In this document: piece after piece, positions 9,249 to 17,565 of the stretch
Layout: every line of letters starts with the position of its first letter
Numbering within the stretch: position 1 is the first letter of the stretch
Assembly (NCBI RefSeq): GCF_028649475.1
Contig: NZ_JAQSIP010000005.1
Location: 1-64,000 of the forward strand
Reading direction: 5' to 3'
DNA length: 64,000 nucleotides
Origin: Curvibacter cyanobacteriorum
GTDB lineage: Bacteria > Pseudomonadota > Gammaproteobacteria > Burkholderiales > Burkholderiaceae_C
Translations under genes and position numbers: made by a program
The notes under the pieces: generated by a model
Database searches by the model: none
Told to the model about the DNA's origin: nothing
The model's input: the letters and a program-made list of their open reading frames with translations, nothing else

Positions 9249-11938
9249 ACCACCACGTTGACCAAGCGACCCGGCACCACCACCACCTTCTTGGGCGACG
9301 CCCCGTTGGCGAGCTTGAGGTAGACCTCATTGGCCAGCGCGATGGCTTCGATGGCAGCCTTGTCGGCATGGGCGGGCACCAGGATGGCACCACGCAGCTT
9401 GCCATTGACCTGCAACATCAGCTCGACTTCGTCGCGCTGCAGCGCCGACTCGTCGACCTGCGGCCAGGCCGCGTCCAGCAGGTCGCCCAGGGCACCGGCG
9501 TAACCCAGCTCGGTCCACAGGCTGTGGGCGATGTGGGGGGTGGCCGGGTACAGGCAACGCAGCAAAATGCCGAAGCCTTCGATCAAGGCCACCTGAGCGC
9601 CCGCGCTGTCGAAGGCCCTGAAGTCTTCCAGCGCGTTGAGCATCTTCATCGCGCCCGAGACCACGGTGTTGTACTGCATGCGCTGGTAGTCGTAGTCCAC
9701 CTGCTTGAGCACGGTGTGCACTTCGAGGCGCAGGGCCTTGGCCTCCTTGCCAAAGGTGACCTCCGACAGGCTGCTGGCCTGGGCGGTGCTGGCGGCGGCC
9801 GCATCGGCGTTGAGCGCCAACAGCTTGCCACCGAAGTTCCAGACCCGGCGCATGAAACGGTAGCTGCCTTCCACCGCGGCGTCGTTCCACTCCAGCGTGG
9901 CTTCAGGCGGGGCGGTGAACATGGTGTACAGGCGCGCGGTGTCGGCACCGTAGCGTTCGATCAGTTCTTGCGGATCGACCCCATTGTTCTTGGACTTGGA
10001 CATGGTGCCCACGCCCTCGTAGTCGATCGGCGTGCCCACCGGCAGGTCGCCCACCGCGTTCTTGAGCTTGGCACCAACGATCTTGCCGCCCTCGTCGAGC
10101 ACATGCTCCACGTCGTGCGGCCAGAAATACTCCTTGCCGCCCTTCTCGGTGCGCCGCGAATAAATGTGGTTGAGCACCATGCCTTGCGTGAGCAGCTTGG
10201 TGAAGGGCTCGTCCACCTTGACCAGGCCCAGGTCGCGCATGACCTTGGTCCAGAAGCGCGCGTACAGCAAGTGCAGGATCGCGTGCTCGATGCCGCCGAT
10301 GTACTGGTCCATCGGCATCCAGTAATCAGCCCCCTCGGCCACCATGGCGTCGGCGTTCTTCGGGTCGCAGTAGCGCATGAAGTACCAGGACGAATCCACG
10401 AAGGTGTCCATGGTGTCGGTCTCGCGGCGCGCTGGCTTGCCACACACCGGGCAGGTGACGCCGGCATGGAAGCCTTCGTGCTTGTGCAGCGGGTTGCCCG
10501 AGCCGTCGGGGATGCAGTCTTGCGGCAGCACCACCGGCAGGTCTTTTTCGGGCACCGGCACCGGGCCGTGGTCTTCGCAGTGGATGATCGGGATCGGCGT
10601 GCCCCAGTAGCGCTGGCGGCTCACGCCCCAGTCGCGCAGGCGCCAGGTGGTCTTCTTCTCGCCCAGGCCCTTGGCGGCCAGGGCTTCTGCCACGGCATTC
10701 ACGCAGTCGCTGAAGTTCAGGCCGTCAAAGGGGCCGGAGTTGATCATCACGCCGCGCTGCTTGTCGCCGTACCAGTCGTGCCACTGGGTCGTGTCATAGG
10801 TCTCGCCTTCGACCTGCACCACCTGCTGGATCGGCAGCTGGTACTTGAGCGCGAAGGCAAAGTCGCGCTCGTCGTGCGCGGGCACGCCCATCACGGCGCC
10901 GTCGCCATAGCTCATCAGCACGTAGTTGCCGACCCAGACCTCGACTTGGGCGCCGGTCAGCGGGTGGATCACGAACAGACCGGTGGGCTGACCCTTCTTC
11001 TCCTGCGTGGCCAGCTCGGCTTCGGTGGTGCCGCCGCTCTTGCATTCCTCGATGAAGGCGGCCAGGGCCGGGTTCGAGGCGGCCGCGTGCTGGGCCAGGG
11101 GGTGCTCCGGCGCCACGGCGCAGAAGGTCACGCCCATGATGGTGTCGGCGCGGGTCGTGAAGACGAACAGCTTGCCGCCATCGATCAGCTGGCCATCCTG
11201 GCCGCGGATGTCGTGCGGGAAAGCAAAGCGCACACCGCTGGACTTGCCGATCCAGTTCTCCTGCATCAGGCGCACGCGCTCGGGCCAGCCGTTGAGCGTG
11301 GCCTTGTCGTTGCCGATCTGCACGTGGTCGAGCAGCTCTTGCGCGTAGTCGGTGATCTTGAGGTAGTAGCCCGGGATCTCGCGCTTTTCCACCAGCGCGC
11401 CGGTGCGCCAGCCACGGCCATCGATGACCTGTTCATTGGCCAGCACGGTCTGGTCGACCGGGTCCCAGTTGACGGTCTGGGTCTTGCGGTAGGCGATGCC
11501 TTTTTCCAGCATCTTCAGGAACAGCCACTGATTCCACTGGTAGTAGCTGGGGTCGCAGGTGGCCACTTCGCGGCTCCAGTCGATGGCCAGGCCCATGGCC
11601 TGCATCTGCTTCTTCATGTAAGCGATGTTGTCGTAGGTCCACTGCGCGGGCGGCACGCCGTTCTTCAGTGCCGCGTTCTCGGCCGGCAGACCGAAGGCGT
11701 CCCAGCCCATGGGCATGAGGACGTTGTAGCCCTTCATGCGCAGCTGACGCGTGAGCATGTCGTTGATGGTGTAGTTGCGCACATGGCCCATGTGCAGCTT
11801 GCCGCTCGGGTAGGGCAGCATGGAGCAGGCGTAGAACTTCTTCTTGTCGGCCTGTTCGGTCACGCGGTAGGCATCGCGGGCGGTCCAGTGGCTGTGCGCG
11901 GCGCGCTCAACCTCAATGTGGTTGTACTTTTCTTGCAT
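9245..11938 (-). CDS. leuS: Leucyl-tRNA synthetase
   Basis: Class I aminoacyl-tRNA synthetase of 897 residues. The HIGH-like motif is seen in [11 protein letters not shown], the CP1 editing domain contains the TRADT motif, a zinc-type cysteine cluster [24 protein letters not shown] precedes the MSKSKNNG (KMSKS) loop. I chose the ATG at 11938 ([11 protein letters not shown]), which is the usual N-terminus; an in-frame GTG lies 18 nt upstream. It is the first gene of leuS-lptE-holA, preceded by exbD 93 nt upstream. Confidence 0.98.
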   Translation of the reverse strand: MQEKYNHIEVERAAHSHWTARDAYRVTEQADKKKFYACSMLPYPSGKLHMGHVRNYTINDMLTRQLRMKGYNVLMPMGWDAFGLPAENAALKNGVPPAQWTYDNIAYMKKQMQAMGLAIDWSREVATCDPSYYQWNQWLFLKMLEKGIAYRKTQTVNWDPVDQTVLANEQVIDGRGWRTGALVEKREIPGYYLKITDYAQELLDHVQIGNDKATLNGWPERVRLMQENWIGKSSGVRFAFPHDIRGQDGQLIDGGKLFVFTTRADTIMGVTFCAVAPEHPLAQHAAASNPALAAFIEECKSGGTTEAELATQEKKGQPTGLFVIHPLTGAQVEVWVGNYVLMSYGDGAVMGVPAHDERDFAFALKYQLPIQQVVQVEGETYDTTQWHDWYGDKQRGVMINSGPFDGLNFSDCVNAVAEALAAKGLGEKKTTWRLRDWGVSRQRYWGTPIPIIHCEDHGPVPVPEKDLPVVLPQDCIPDGSGNPLHKHEGFHAGVTCPVCGKPARRETDTMDTFVDSSWYFMRYCDPKNADAMVAEGADYWMPMDQYIGGIEHAILHLLYARFWTKVMRDLGLVKVDEPFTKLLTQGMVLNHIYSRRTEKGGKEYFWPHDVEHVLDEGGKIVGAKLKNAVGDLPVGTPIDYEGVGTMSKSKNNGVDPQELIERYGADTARLYTMFTAPPEATLEWNDAAVEGSYRFMRRVWNFGGKLLALNADAAAASTAQASSLSEVTFGKEAKALRLEVHTVLKQVDYDYQRMQYNTVVSGAMKMLNALEDFRAFDSAGAQVALIEGFGILLRCLYPATPHIAHSLWTELGYAGALGDLLDAAWPQVDESALQRDEVELMLQVNGKLRGAILVPAHADKAAIEAIALANEVYLKLANGASPKKVVVVPGRLVNVVV

Positions 11939-12031
11939 GAGAAACTCTGTGGCCACCTTGGATGCGGCCGGTTGGGGGTGCAGGCCAGCGGCCTGCGATG
12001 GGCTGATTTTAGGCGCTCCCGAAACCCTGCC

Positions 12032-12466
12032 TCAGCGAGCGGCCGCGTCGCCGGGTGCCGGCTCGGCCACGAAGCCGATGCGGCTCAGGCCAGCTTGTTG
12101 CGCCAGCCCCAGCACCTGCACCACGCGGCCGTAAGGCACCCGCGCATCGGCACGCAACTGGACTTCGGTTTGGGGGTCGAGGGCGGCCAGTTCATGGAGG
12201 CGGCGCGCGCCTTCGGCATCGCTCAGCGGCTGGTCGTGCCAATAAAACTGCCCTGCGGCATCCAGCCCCAGCGACACCGAGCGCGCGCTCTGCGCAGGCT
12301 GGGCTGCACTGGACTGGGGCAGGTCCAGGCGCAGGCTGCTGGCCAGCAGCGGCGCCGTCAAAATCAGGATCACGACCAGCACCAGCATCACATCCACCAG
12401 CGGCGTGACGTTGATGTCGCTCATGGGTTGCGGGCGCTCGGCCCGCTCGAGCCGGCCAAAGCTCAT
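12032..12466 (-). CDS. exbD: Biopolymer transport protein ExbD/TolR family
   Basis: 144-residue protein with a short cytoplasmic N-terminus (MSFGRLERAERPQPMSDINVTPLVD), one membrane helix carrying the functionally important aspartate in TPLVDVMLVL, and a periplasmic domain. With ExbB it uses the proton gradient to energise an outer-membrane partner. The ATG at 12466 overlaps the exbB stop (ATGA). No tonB lies beside the pair, so a TolR-like or general role cannot be excluded; the length and N-terminus favour ExbD. Confidence 0.9.
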   Translation of the reverse strand: MSFGRLERAERPQPMSDINVTPLVDVMLVLVVILILTAPLLASSLRLDLPQSSAAQPAQSARSVSLGLDAAGQFYWHDQPLSDAEGARRLHELAALDPQTEVQLRADARVPYGRVVQVLGLAQQAGLSRIGFVAEPAPGDAAAR

Positions 12467-13122
12467 GCCGGCGATCCGCTGCGCCCAGCAGGCCACTGCA
12501 GCTCCCGCAGATCGCGGGCGAAGCCTTCCAGGTCGGCTTCGATGCGGCCGATCAGGCGGCCCATCACGTTGTAGGCCAGCACCGCCGGAATGGCCACGGC
12601 CAGGCCGGCGGCCGTCATCACCAGGGCCTCGCCAACCGGGCCGGCCAGTTGGTCCAGCGTCAGGGTGCGCACGCCGGCAAGCGCGGTCAGCGCATGGAAG
12701 ATGCCCCACACCGTGCCCAGCAAACCAACAAAGGGCGCGGTCGACCCCACGGTGGCCAGCAAGACCTGCCCCCATTGCAGGCGCAGCACCGTGTGGTGCA
12801 GTGCGTCGCGCAATTGGCGGGTCAGTTGCTGTTCGCGCGAGCCCGAGGCCGCCAAGGCACCGGCCGGCGCGGCCTCGGCAGCCCGGGCCAGCGGCAGCAC
12901 GACGCCGTCGCGGTCCAGCGCCACCAGACGCTGCACGCCCGAGGCCCAGGAGTCCGACTGCCAAAAGGCCGCCGTGCCGCGCTGCACATCGACCAGGGCG
13001 CGGCGCAGCACCCAGCTCTTGCGCAAGATCACCACCCAGCTCGCCACCGACATGAGCAGCAACAAGAACGCGACCCCACGGCTGAGGCCATCGCCTTCGC
13101 TGAGGAATTGCAGGCTGCCCAT
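12463..13122 (-). CDS. exbB: MotA/TolQ/ExbB proton channel family protein (ExbB)
   Basis: 219-residue inner-membrane protein with three membrane segments: one near residues 15-35 and two around 120-195. The conserved block VGSTAPFVGLLGTVWGIFHAL and the segment EALVMTAAGLAVAIPAVLAYN are typical of ExbB/TolQ. It sits 13 nt after dapB and overlaps exbD by 4 nt, so the three are probably co-transcribed. No tonB gene is adjacent. Confidence 0.92.
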   Translation of the reverse strand: MGSLQFLSEGDGLSRGVAFLLLLMSVASWVVILRKSWVLRRALVDVQRGTAAFWQSDSWASGVQRLVALDRDGVVLPLARAAEAAPAGALAASGSREQQLTRQLRDALHHTVLRLQWGQVLLATVGSTAPFVGLLGTVWGIFHALTALAGVRTLTLDQLAGPVGEALVMTAAGLAVAIPAVLAYNVMGRLIGRIEADLEGFARDLRELQWPAGRSGSPA

Positions 13123-13135
13123 GCGGCGAACCGGG

Positions 13136-13948
13136 TCAGTTCAGACCAAGCACATCGAACATGTCGAACAGCCCCTTGGACTGCCCGGCCAGGAAACGCA
13201 CCGCGCGCAGGCTGCCCTGAGCGTAGGTGACGCGGCTGGACGACTTGTGGGTGACCTCGATGCGCTCGCCGGTGCCGGCGAACAACACCGTGTGGTCACC
13301 GACGATGTCGCCGCCGCGCACGGTGGCGAAACCGATTGAAGACGGATCGCGCTCACCGGTCACGCCTTCGCGGGCGTAGACGGCGCAGTCCTTGAGGTCA
13401 CGGCCCAGGGCGTCGGCAATCACCTCGCCCATCTTGAGCGCGGTGCCCGAGGGCGCGTCCACCTTGTGGCGGTGGTGGGCCTCGATGATCTCGATGTCAT
13501 AGCCCGTGGACAGGGCTTTGGCCGCCATTTGCAGCAGCTTGAGCGTGACGTTGACGCCCACGCTCATGTTGGGCGCCATCATGATGGCGATGTCGCGCGA
13601 GGCGGCTTCGATCTCGGCCTTCTGGGCCTCGCTGAAACCGGTGGTGCCGATGACCATCTTGACGCCCAGTTCGCGGCAGACGCGCAGGTGCTCCAGCGTG
13701 CCCTCGGGGCGGGTGAAGTCGATCAGCACCTGGGCCGGCTGCAAGCCAGCGCGCAGATCGCTGGTGATCACCACGCCACTGCGGTGGCCCAGAAATGCGG
13801 TCGCGTCGGCCCCCACGGCCGGGCTGGTGGCCAGGTCCAGGGCACCGGCGACGGTGCAATCGTCGGCGGCGTGAATGGCTTCCAGCAACATGCGGCCCAT
13901 GCGGCCCGACGCGCCGGCCACAGCGATCTTGTGCAAATCAGCACTCAT
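13136..13948 (-). CDS. dapB: 4-hydroxy-tetrahydrodipicolinate reductase
   Basis: 270-residue enzyme of lysine and diaminopimelate synthesis that reduces the dapA product with NAD(P)H. The N-terminal nucleotide-binding motif GASGRMGR, the catalytic segment [16 protein letters not shown] and GATGF-type loop [10 protein letters not shown] are present. The ATG at 13948 is the first residue of the binding strand region. A GC-rich hairpin lies between it and bamE. Identification is firm. Confidence 0.97.
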   Translation of the reverse strand: MSADLHKIAVAGASGRMGRMLLEAIHAADDCTVAGALDLATSPAVGADATAFLGHRSGVVITSDLRAGLQPAQVLIDFTRPEGTLEHLRVCRELGVKMVIGTTGFSEAQKAEIEAASRDIAIMMAPNMSVGVNVTLKLLQMAAKALSTGYDIEIIEAHHRHKVDAPSGTALKMGEVIADALGRDLKDCAVYAREGVTGERDPSSIGFATVRGGDIVGDHTVLFAGTGERIEVTHKSSSRVTYAQGSLRAVRFLAGQSKGLFDMFDVLGLN

Positions 13949-13977
13949 TGGTTCTACATCCTGTCAGTCAAAACATG

Positions 13978-14009
13978 CCCCATGGCGGCCTGCGCCGCAG
14001 GCCCTGGGG
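13978..14009 (-). terminator. Possible terminator after bamE
   Basis: A 7-bp stem GGCCTGC / GCAGGCC (13987-13993 with 13997-14003) is flanked by CCCCA / TGGGG arms, and on the minus strand is followed soon by a short T run (GTTTTG). The T run is short, so intrinsic termination is only plausible. Confidence 0.4.
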
Positions 14010-14028
14010 TTCAAGACGGTCCCAAGCG

Positions 14029-14583
14029 TCAGCGCTTGGGGCCTTCGAGCGGCGGGTACGAGACCGCCGGAACCTCGGCTGCATCCGCCTGGCCGCTGAC
14101 CGCCGCGGGTCGTTTGGGCAAGGGGAATTTCTTCAACTCTTCTTCGGAGGCCTCAAGCACCGGCACCTTTTTGGACTTGGTGCGGGCATCCAGCTGGGAC
14201 ACGAACTCGGCTTCGCTGGGCATTTCATCGCCCTCGAAACGCTCCAGCGTGTCGCCGCTGAAGTACACGCTCAGGCGGCGCGACTGCGGCTCCACCCCCT
14301 GGCGGCGCAGGGTGAACACGTAATCCCAGCGGTCCGAGTGGAACACGCTGACCACCAGGGGCGACCCCAACAGCTCTTTGACCTGCTGACGGCTCATGCC
14401 AGGCTGCAAGGCGTTCACCTGCTCTTTGGAGACAAAGTTGCCTTGCACCACCTCAATCCGATAGGGCGTGACGGCCGTGGCAAAACGGCTGCCAGCGCTG
14501 TCGAGGGCGCCGCAAGCAACCGCACCGGCACACAGCACCAGGGCCAGGCTCAGCCGGGCGCCGCGAAGGGAATAAGCAGACAT
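14029..14583 (-). CDS. bamE: Outer membrane assembly factor BamE
   Basis: 184-residue lipoprotein of the beta-barrel assembly complex. The signal peptide ends in VACG (modified cysteine at residue 24). The mature domain has the SmpA/OmlA pattern: VVQGNFVSKEQVNALQPGMSRQQV, LLGSPLV and the WDYVF strand. The C-terminal 60 residues beyond the folded domain are charged and proline-rich, longer than in enterobacteria, which is common in betaproteobacteria. It is divergent from fur; both share an 84-bp intergenic region, where a TACAAT sequence on the minus strand (near 14612-14617) could be its -10 element. Confidence 0.92.
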   Translation of the reverse strand: MSAYSLRGARLSLALVLCAGAVACGALDSAGSRFATAVTPYRIEVVQGNFVSKEQVNALQPGMSRQQVKELLGSPLVVSVFHSDRWDYVFTLRRQGVEPQSRRLSVYFSGDTLERFEGDEMPSEAEFVSQLDARTKSKKVPVLEASEEELKKFPLPKRPAAVSGQADAAEVPAVSYPPLEGPKR

Positions 14584-14667
14584 GGATCGGGAGGTAACGA
14601 TATGATCGAACCATTGTAGCGGCTGGGCCTGTCAGAGCGGGTTGGTGCGCTGGCTCAAGGATGTCTC

Positions 14668-15090
14668 ATGGCCAATATCGAAGAACTCAAAAATACCGGG
14701 CTGAAAGCCACCCTGCCTCGCTTGAAGATTCTGGAGCTGTTCCAGAAGGGCCGACAGCGCCACATGACCGCTGAGGATGTCTTCCGCGTGCTGCTGCAAG
14801 AACAATCCGACATCGGCCTGGCCACCGTCTACCGGGTGCTGACCCAGTTCGAGCAGGCCGGCATCCTGAGCCGCAGCCACTTTGAAAGCGGCAAGGCGGT
14901 CTACGAGCTCAACGAAGGCCAGCACCACGACCACCTGGTCTGCACCAGCTGCGGCAAGGTGGAAGAGTTTTACGACGCTGAAATCGAACGCCGCCAGCAA
15001 ATGGTGGCCAAGACCAAGAACTGGCTGCTGCAAGACCACGCCATGTCCCTGTACGGCCTGTGCGAGGCCTGCGCCAGCAAGGCCCGCTGA
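14668..15090 (+). CDS. fur: Ferric uptake regulator
   Basis: 140-residue iron-responsive repressor. The N-terminal winged-helix domain contains the recognition region [20 protein letters not shown]. The metal-binding and dimer region shows [16 protein letters not shown] and a second cysteine pair CEAC near the C-terminus, which form the structural zinc site. It is transcribed away from bamE and toward hprK. The bamE-fur divergence is commonly seen in beta- and gammaproteobacteria, supporting the call. Confidence 0.97.
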   Translation: MANIEELKNTGLKATLPRLKILELFQKGRQRHMTAEDVFRVLLQEQSDIGLATVYRVLTQFEQAGILSRSHFESGKAVYELNEGQHHDHLVCTSCGKVEEFYDAEIERRQQMVAKTKNWLLQDHAMSLYGLCEACASKAR

Positions 15091-15135
15091 CGCGCCCGGC
15101 ACGGCGCAGCGCCGTTCACCCACCCCAATCGACGA

Positions 15136-15160
15136 GGCCCGTTGCCAGCGCGAACGGGCC
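15136..15160. terminator. Hairpin between convergent fur and hprK
   Basis: A perfect 8-bp inverted repeat GGCCCGTT / AACGGGCC (15136-15143, 15153-15160) with a 9-nt loop lies between the two convergent genes. There is no T run on either side, so it may act with Rho or as a processing barrier rather than as a classical terminator. Confidence 0.4.
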
Positions 15161-15234
15161 AACCGGCTGGGCTGGTCAGCCGCAAACGAAGGTTGGCCCC
15201 CGAACCACCCCGCGCCAAGCAGGGGAGCGGGAAC

Positions 15235-16185
15235 TCAGTCGCCTTGCTCCATCGCACGGCGGTGGCGCTCGACGAACTCCTGGTAGGTGTCGATGCCGCG
15301 CAACTGCAGGATGGTGTTGCGCACGGCGGCCTCGACCAGCACCGCGATGTTGCGGCCGGCCACCACCTGGATCACCACCTTGCGCACTGGCACCCCGAGC
15401 ACATCCTGGGTCAGGGGCTCGTAGGGCAGGCGCTCGTAGTCACGCTCCATGGTCTCTTTGCGGACCAGGTGCACGATGAGCTTGAGCCGCATCTTGCGGC
15501 GCACAGCGGTTTCGCCAAAGATGCCGCGGATGTCGAGCAGGCCAATGCCGCGCACCTCGAGCAGGTTCTGCAGCAGTTCGGGACAGCGGCCTTCGATGGT
15601 GGTCTGGTTGATGCGGAACAGATCAACCGCATCGTCGGCGACCAAGCCGTTGCCACGCGAAATCAGCTCCAAGCCCAGTTCACTTTTGCCCAGGCCGGAT
15701 TCGCCGGTGATCATCACGCCCAGCCCCAGGATGTCCATGAACACCCCGTGCATCGAAGTGCGGTCGGCAAAGTGTTTGGACAGGTAGGCCCGCAGCACGT
15801 CGATCACAAAGGCCGACGACTCATGGGTGGCAAACATCGGGATCTGTGCGCGCTCGCACATGGACAGCAGCGCATCGGGCGCGGTCTGGCCATCGGCCAA
15901 CACCAGCACCGGGGGTTCCAGCGTCACGATGCGCGAGATGCGGCGGGCGCAATCTTCGGGCGTGGCGTTGATCAGGTAGGCGATTTCGCGTTCGCCCAGG
16001 ATCTGCACCCGGTAGGGGTGGATGTAATTGAGGTAACCCACCAGGTCGGCACCCGAGCGCGCGGCGCGGATCACGACCTCGTCAAACCGGCGCTCAGAGG
16101 CGCCAAGGCCGGCGACCCACTCCCACTTCAGAACAGAACGAAACTCCTCGAACAGGACGTCGGCACTGACCACATGGGGCTTCAC
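15235..16185 (-). CDS. hprK: HPr kinase/phosphorylase
   Basis: 316-residue bifunctional serine kinase/phosphorylase acting on HPr or its paralogue. The P-loop GESGLGKS lies near residues 158-165; the downstream HprK signature [16 protein letters not shown] is intact. In proteobacteria it works with the nitrogen PTS branch rather than with sugar uptake. It follows ptsN after 32 nt, the conserved order. The usual downstream rapZ gene is absent here; fur converges instead. Confidence 0.95.
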   Translation of the reverse strand: MKPHVVSADVLFEEFRSVLKWEWVAGLGASERRFDEVVIRAARSGADLVGYLNYIHPYRVQILGEREIAYLINATPEDCARRISRIVTLEPPVLVLADGQTAPDALLSMCERAQIPMFATHESSAFVIDVLRAYLSKHFADRTSMHGVFMDILGLGVMITGESGLGKSELGLELISRGNGLVADDAVDLFRINQTTIEGRCPELLQNLLEVRGIGLLDIRGIFGETAVRRKMRLKLIVHLVRKETMERDYERLPYEPLTQDVLGVPVRKVVIQVVAGRNIAVLVEAAVRNTILQLRGIDTYQEFVERHRRAMEQGD

Positions 16186-16217
16186 GGCAGGGATCGCTTC
16201 AGGAAAGAATCAGGGGG

Positions 16218-16685
16218 TCACGCCGGCTGGGTCGATTGCCAGGTGGCAATCAGCTGGTGCAACTCGGCCGCATCGGTGCAGGCCTTGATGCGCTCGCGCA
16301 GCGGCGCATCGCTGAGCAACTCGGCGATCTCGGACAGGATCTCGAGGTGCTTCTGGGTCGCGGCTTCGGGCACCAGCAGAAAGATCAGCAGACCCACCGC
16401 CTGTTCATCAGGCGCGTCAAAACCGATCGGCTGGGCCAACTGGAAGACAGCGGCCATGGGGAACTTCAGGCCCTTGATTCGGCCGTGAGGAATCGCCACG
16501 CCATGCCCCAGCCCGGTCGAGCCCAAACGCTCACGCGCGAACAGGCTGTCGGTGATCAAGGCACGACTGAGGCCATGCAGGCTCTCGAACAGCAAGCCGG
16601 CTTCTTCGAAAGCGCGTTTCTTGCTGGTGGCATCAACGCTCACAAGCACTTGAGCGGCGGGGAGGATGGACGCGAGACGGTTCAT
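16218..16685 (-). CDS. ptsN: PTS nitrogen-regulatory IIA protein
   Basis: 155-residue EIIA-Ntr protein, the end point of a phosphorelay that senses nitrogen and potassium status. The phosphoacceptor histidine is in GHGVAIPHGR (H67). It lies between hpf and hprK, but an intrinsic terminator follows hpf, so ptsN-hprK probably have their own promoter in 16686-16757. In other bacteria EIIA-Ntr affects Kup/Trk potassium transport; kup is present in this window but distant. Confidence 0.95.
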   Translation of the reverse strand: MNRLASILPAAQVLVSVDATSKKRAFEEAGLLFESLHGLSRALITDSLFARERLGSTGLGHGVAIPHGRIKGLKFPMAAVFQLAQPIGFDAPDEQAVGLLIFLLVPEAATQKHLEILSEIAELLSDAPLRERIKACTDAAELHQLIATWQSTQPA

Positions 16686-16757
16686 GATGTGTAAGCCGGA
16701 TTATGCACCCGCGATCCAGCTTCGCTGAAAAACACGCATCAGCATGCAACTGACATG

Positions 16758-16785
16758 AAAAAAGCCGCTGATTTGCAACAGCGGC
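16758..16785 (-). terminator. Intrinsic terminator of hpf
   Basis: On the minus strand a 7-bp stem GCCGCTG / CAGCGGC with an 8-nt loop is followed by six T residues (A run at 16758-16763 on plus). It lies 38 bp past the hpf stop. Confidence 0.85.
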
Positions 16786-16823
16786 CCAGGATGCTTGTCA
16801 CGCAAGCAAATGTCTGGCAGGGG

Positions 16824-17153
16824 TCACATCAGGCGCTTCACGGCCTCATGATGATGGTCTTGCACACGGTCCTTGTGACGCACCACTTGGCGGTCCAGTT
16901 TGTCCATCAGTTCATCGACGGCGGCGTAGAGGTCTTCGTGGGAGCTTTCGGCAAACATGTCATTGCCTTTGACGTGGACATTGCATTCGGCGCGCTGACG
17001 GCGCTGCTTTTCCTTCTGCTTTTCAACGGTGAGCAAAACCTTCACGTCGACCACCTGATCAAAATGCCGGGTGATCCTGTCCAGCTTGGTCGTCACGTAA
17101 TTACGCAAGGCGGGTGTGACTTCGAGGTGATGACCGCTGATCGTCAAGTTCAT
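16824..17153 (-). CDS. hpf: Ribosome hibernation promoting factor (short form)
   Basis: 109-residue protein that binds the 30S subunit and promotes inactive ribosome dimers in stationary phase. [20 protein letters not shown] and the central basic stretch [17 protein letters not shown] are typical. The start at 17153 is decided by a perfect AGGAGG six bases upstream; an ATG six codons earlier would place that site inside the gene. The gene normally follows rpoN; here rpoN is absent and a GGDEF gene lies upstream instead. Confidence 0.93.
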   Translation of the reverse strand: MNLTISGHHLEVTPALRNYVTTKLDRITRHFDQVVDVKVLLTVEKQKEKQRRQRAECNVHVKGNDMFAESSHEDLYAAVDELMDKLDRQVVRHKDRVQDHHHEAVKRLM

Positions 17154-17565
17154 GAGTAGCCTCCTATGCACTCTGGGTTGAAAACGCCACCCGGTTGGGG
17201 TGGATGGCGATGCACAAATACAGTGAACTTGAATTCACTATGCGCCCGAGTGCCTTGAATTGCAATGGCTTTTCATCAAGACGTCACAGGAATCGAGGCC
17301 TTATCGGGAAAGCCCTCAAAAGCCCCCTCATGGCACACGGATGAGGCCTTGACGGCCCGTGGCGCAGGGGGCAAATTGGGCGGTTGAGTCGGCGTGCACC
17401 GGCTTGAATTCAGTGCGATTTCGGCGCTACGTCGGTGCGACTCCGGTACTCAAAGCACCCGCAGAGCCCACAACGGCCATGGCTGCGGCGCCCTTCCCCT
17501 GGCGGACCGCAGGCACGCGCTCATGAGGTCGGCCTACCAGCCTCCCTTGCGCCCCCACCCCCAAC
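17154..17565 (-). promoter_or_regulatory. hpf upstream region with candidate promoter and palindrome
   Basis: This 412-bp gap holds a plausible minus-strand sigma-70 promoter: TTGCAA (17260-17265), 17 nt, CATAGT (17237-17242). Over the start side of its -10 lies the palindrome AGTGAACTTGAATTCACT (17222-17239; 6-bp arms, 6-nt centre), which could be an operator. The rest (17290-17565) is GC-rich; I see no gene, tRNA or clear terminator for the GGDEF gene in it. Confidence 0.4.

Noticed and set aside
9368-12574. Very long plus-strand open frame over leuS and exbD
   Set aside because: It is antisense to leuS, lptE-side and exbD, has His/Gln/Val/Ala-rich composition typical of GC-rich shadows, and shows no family motif.
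17240-17265. Sigma-54-like sequence upstream of hpf
   Set aside because: GG and GC are one base off the required ten-base spacing, and a better sigma-70 arrangement overlaps it.
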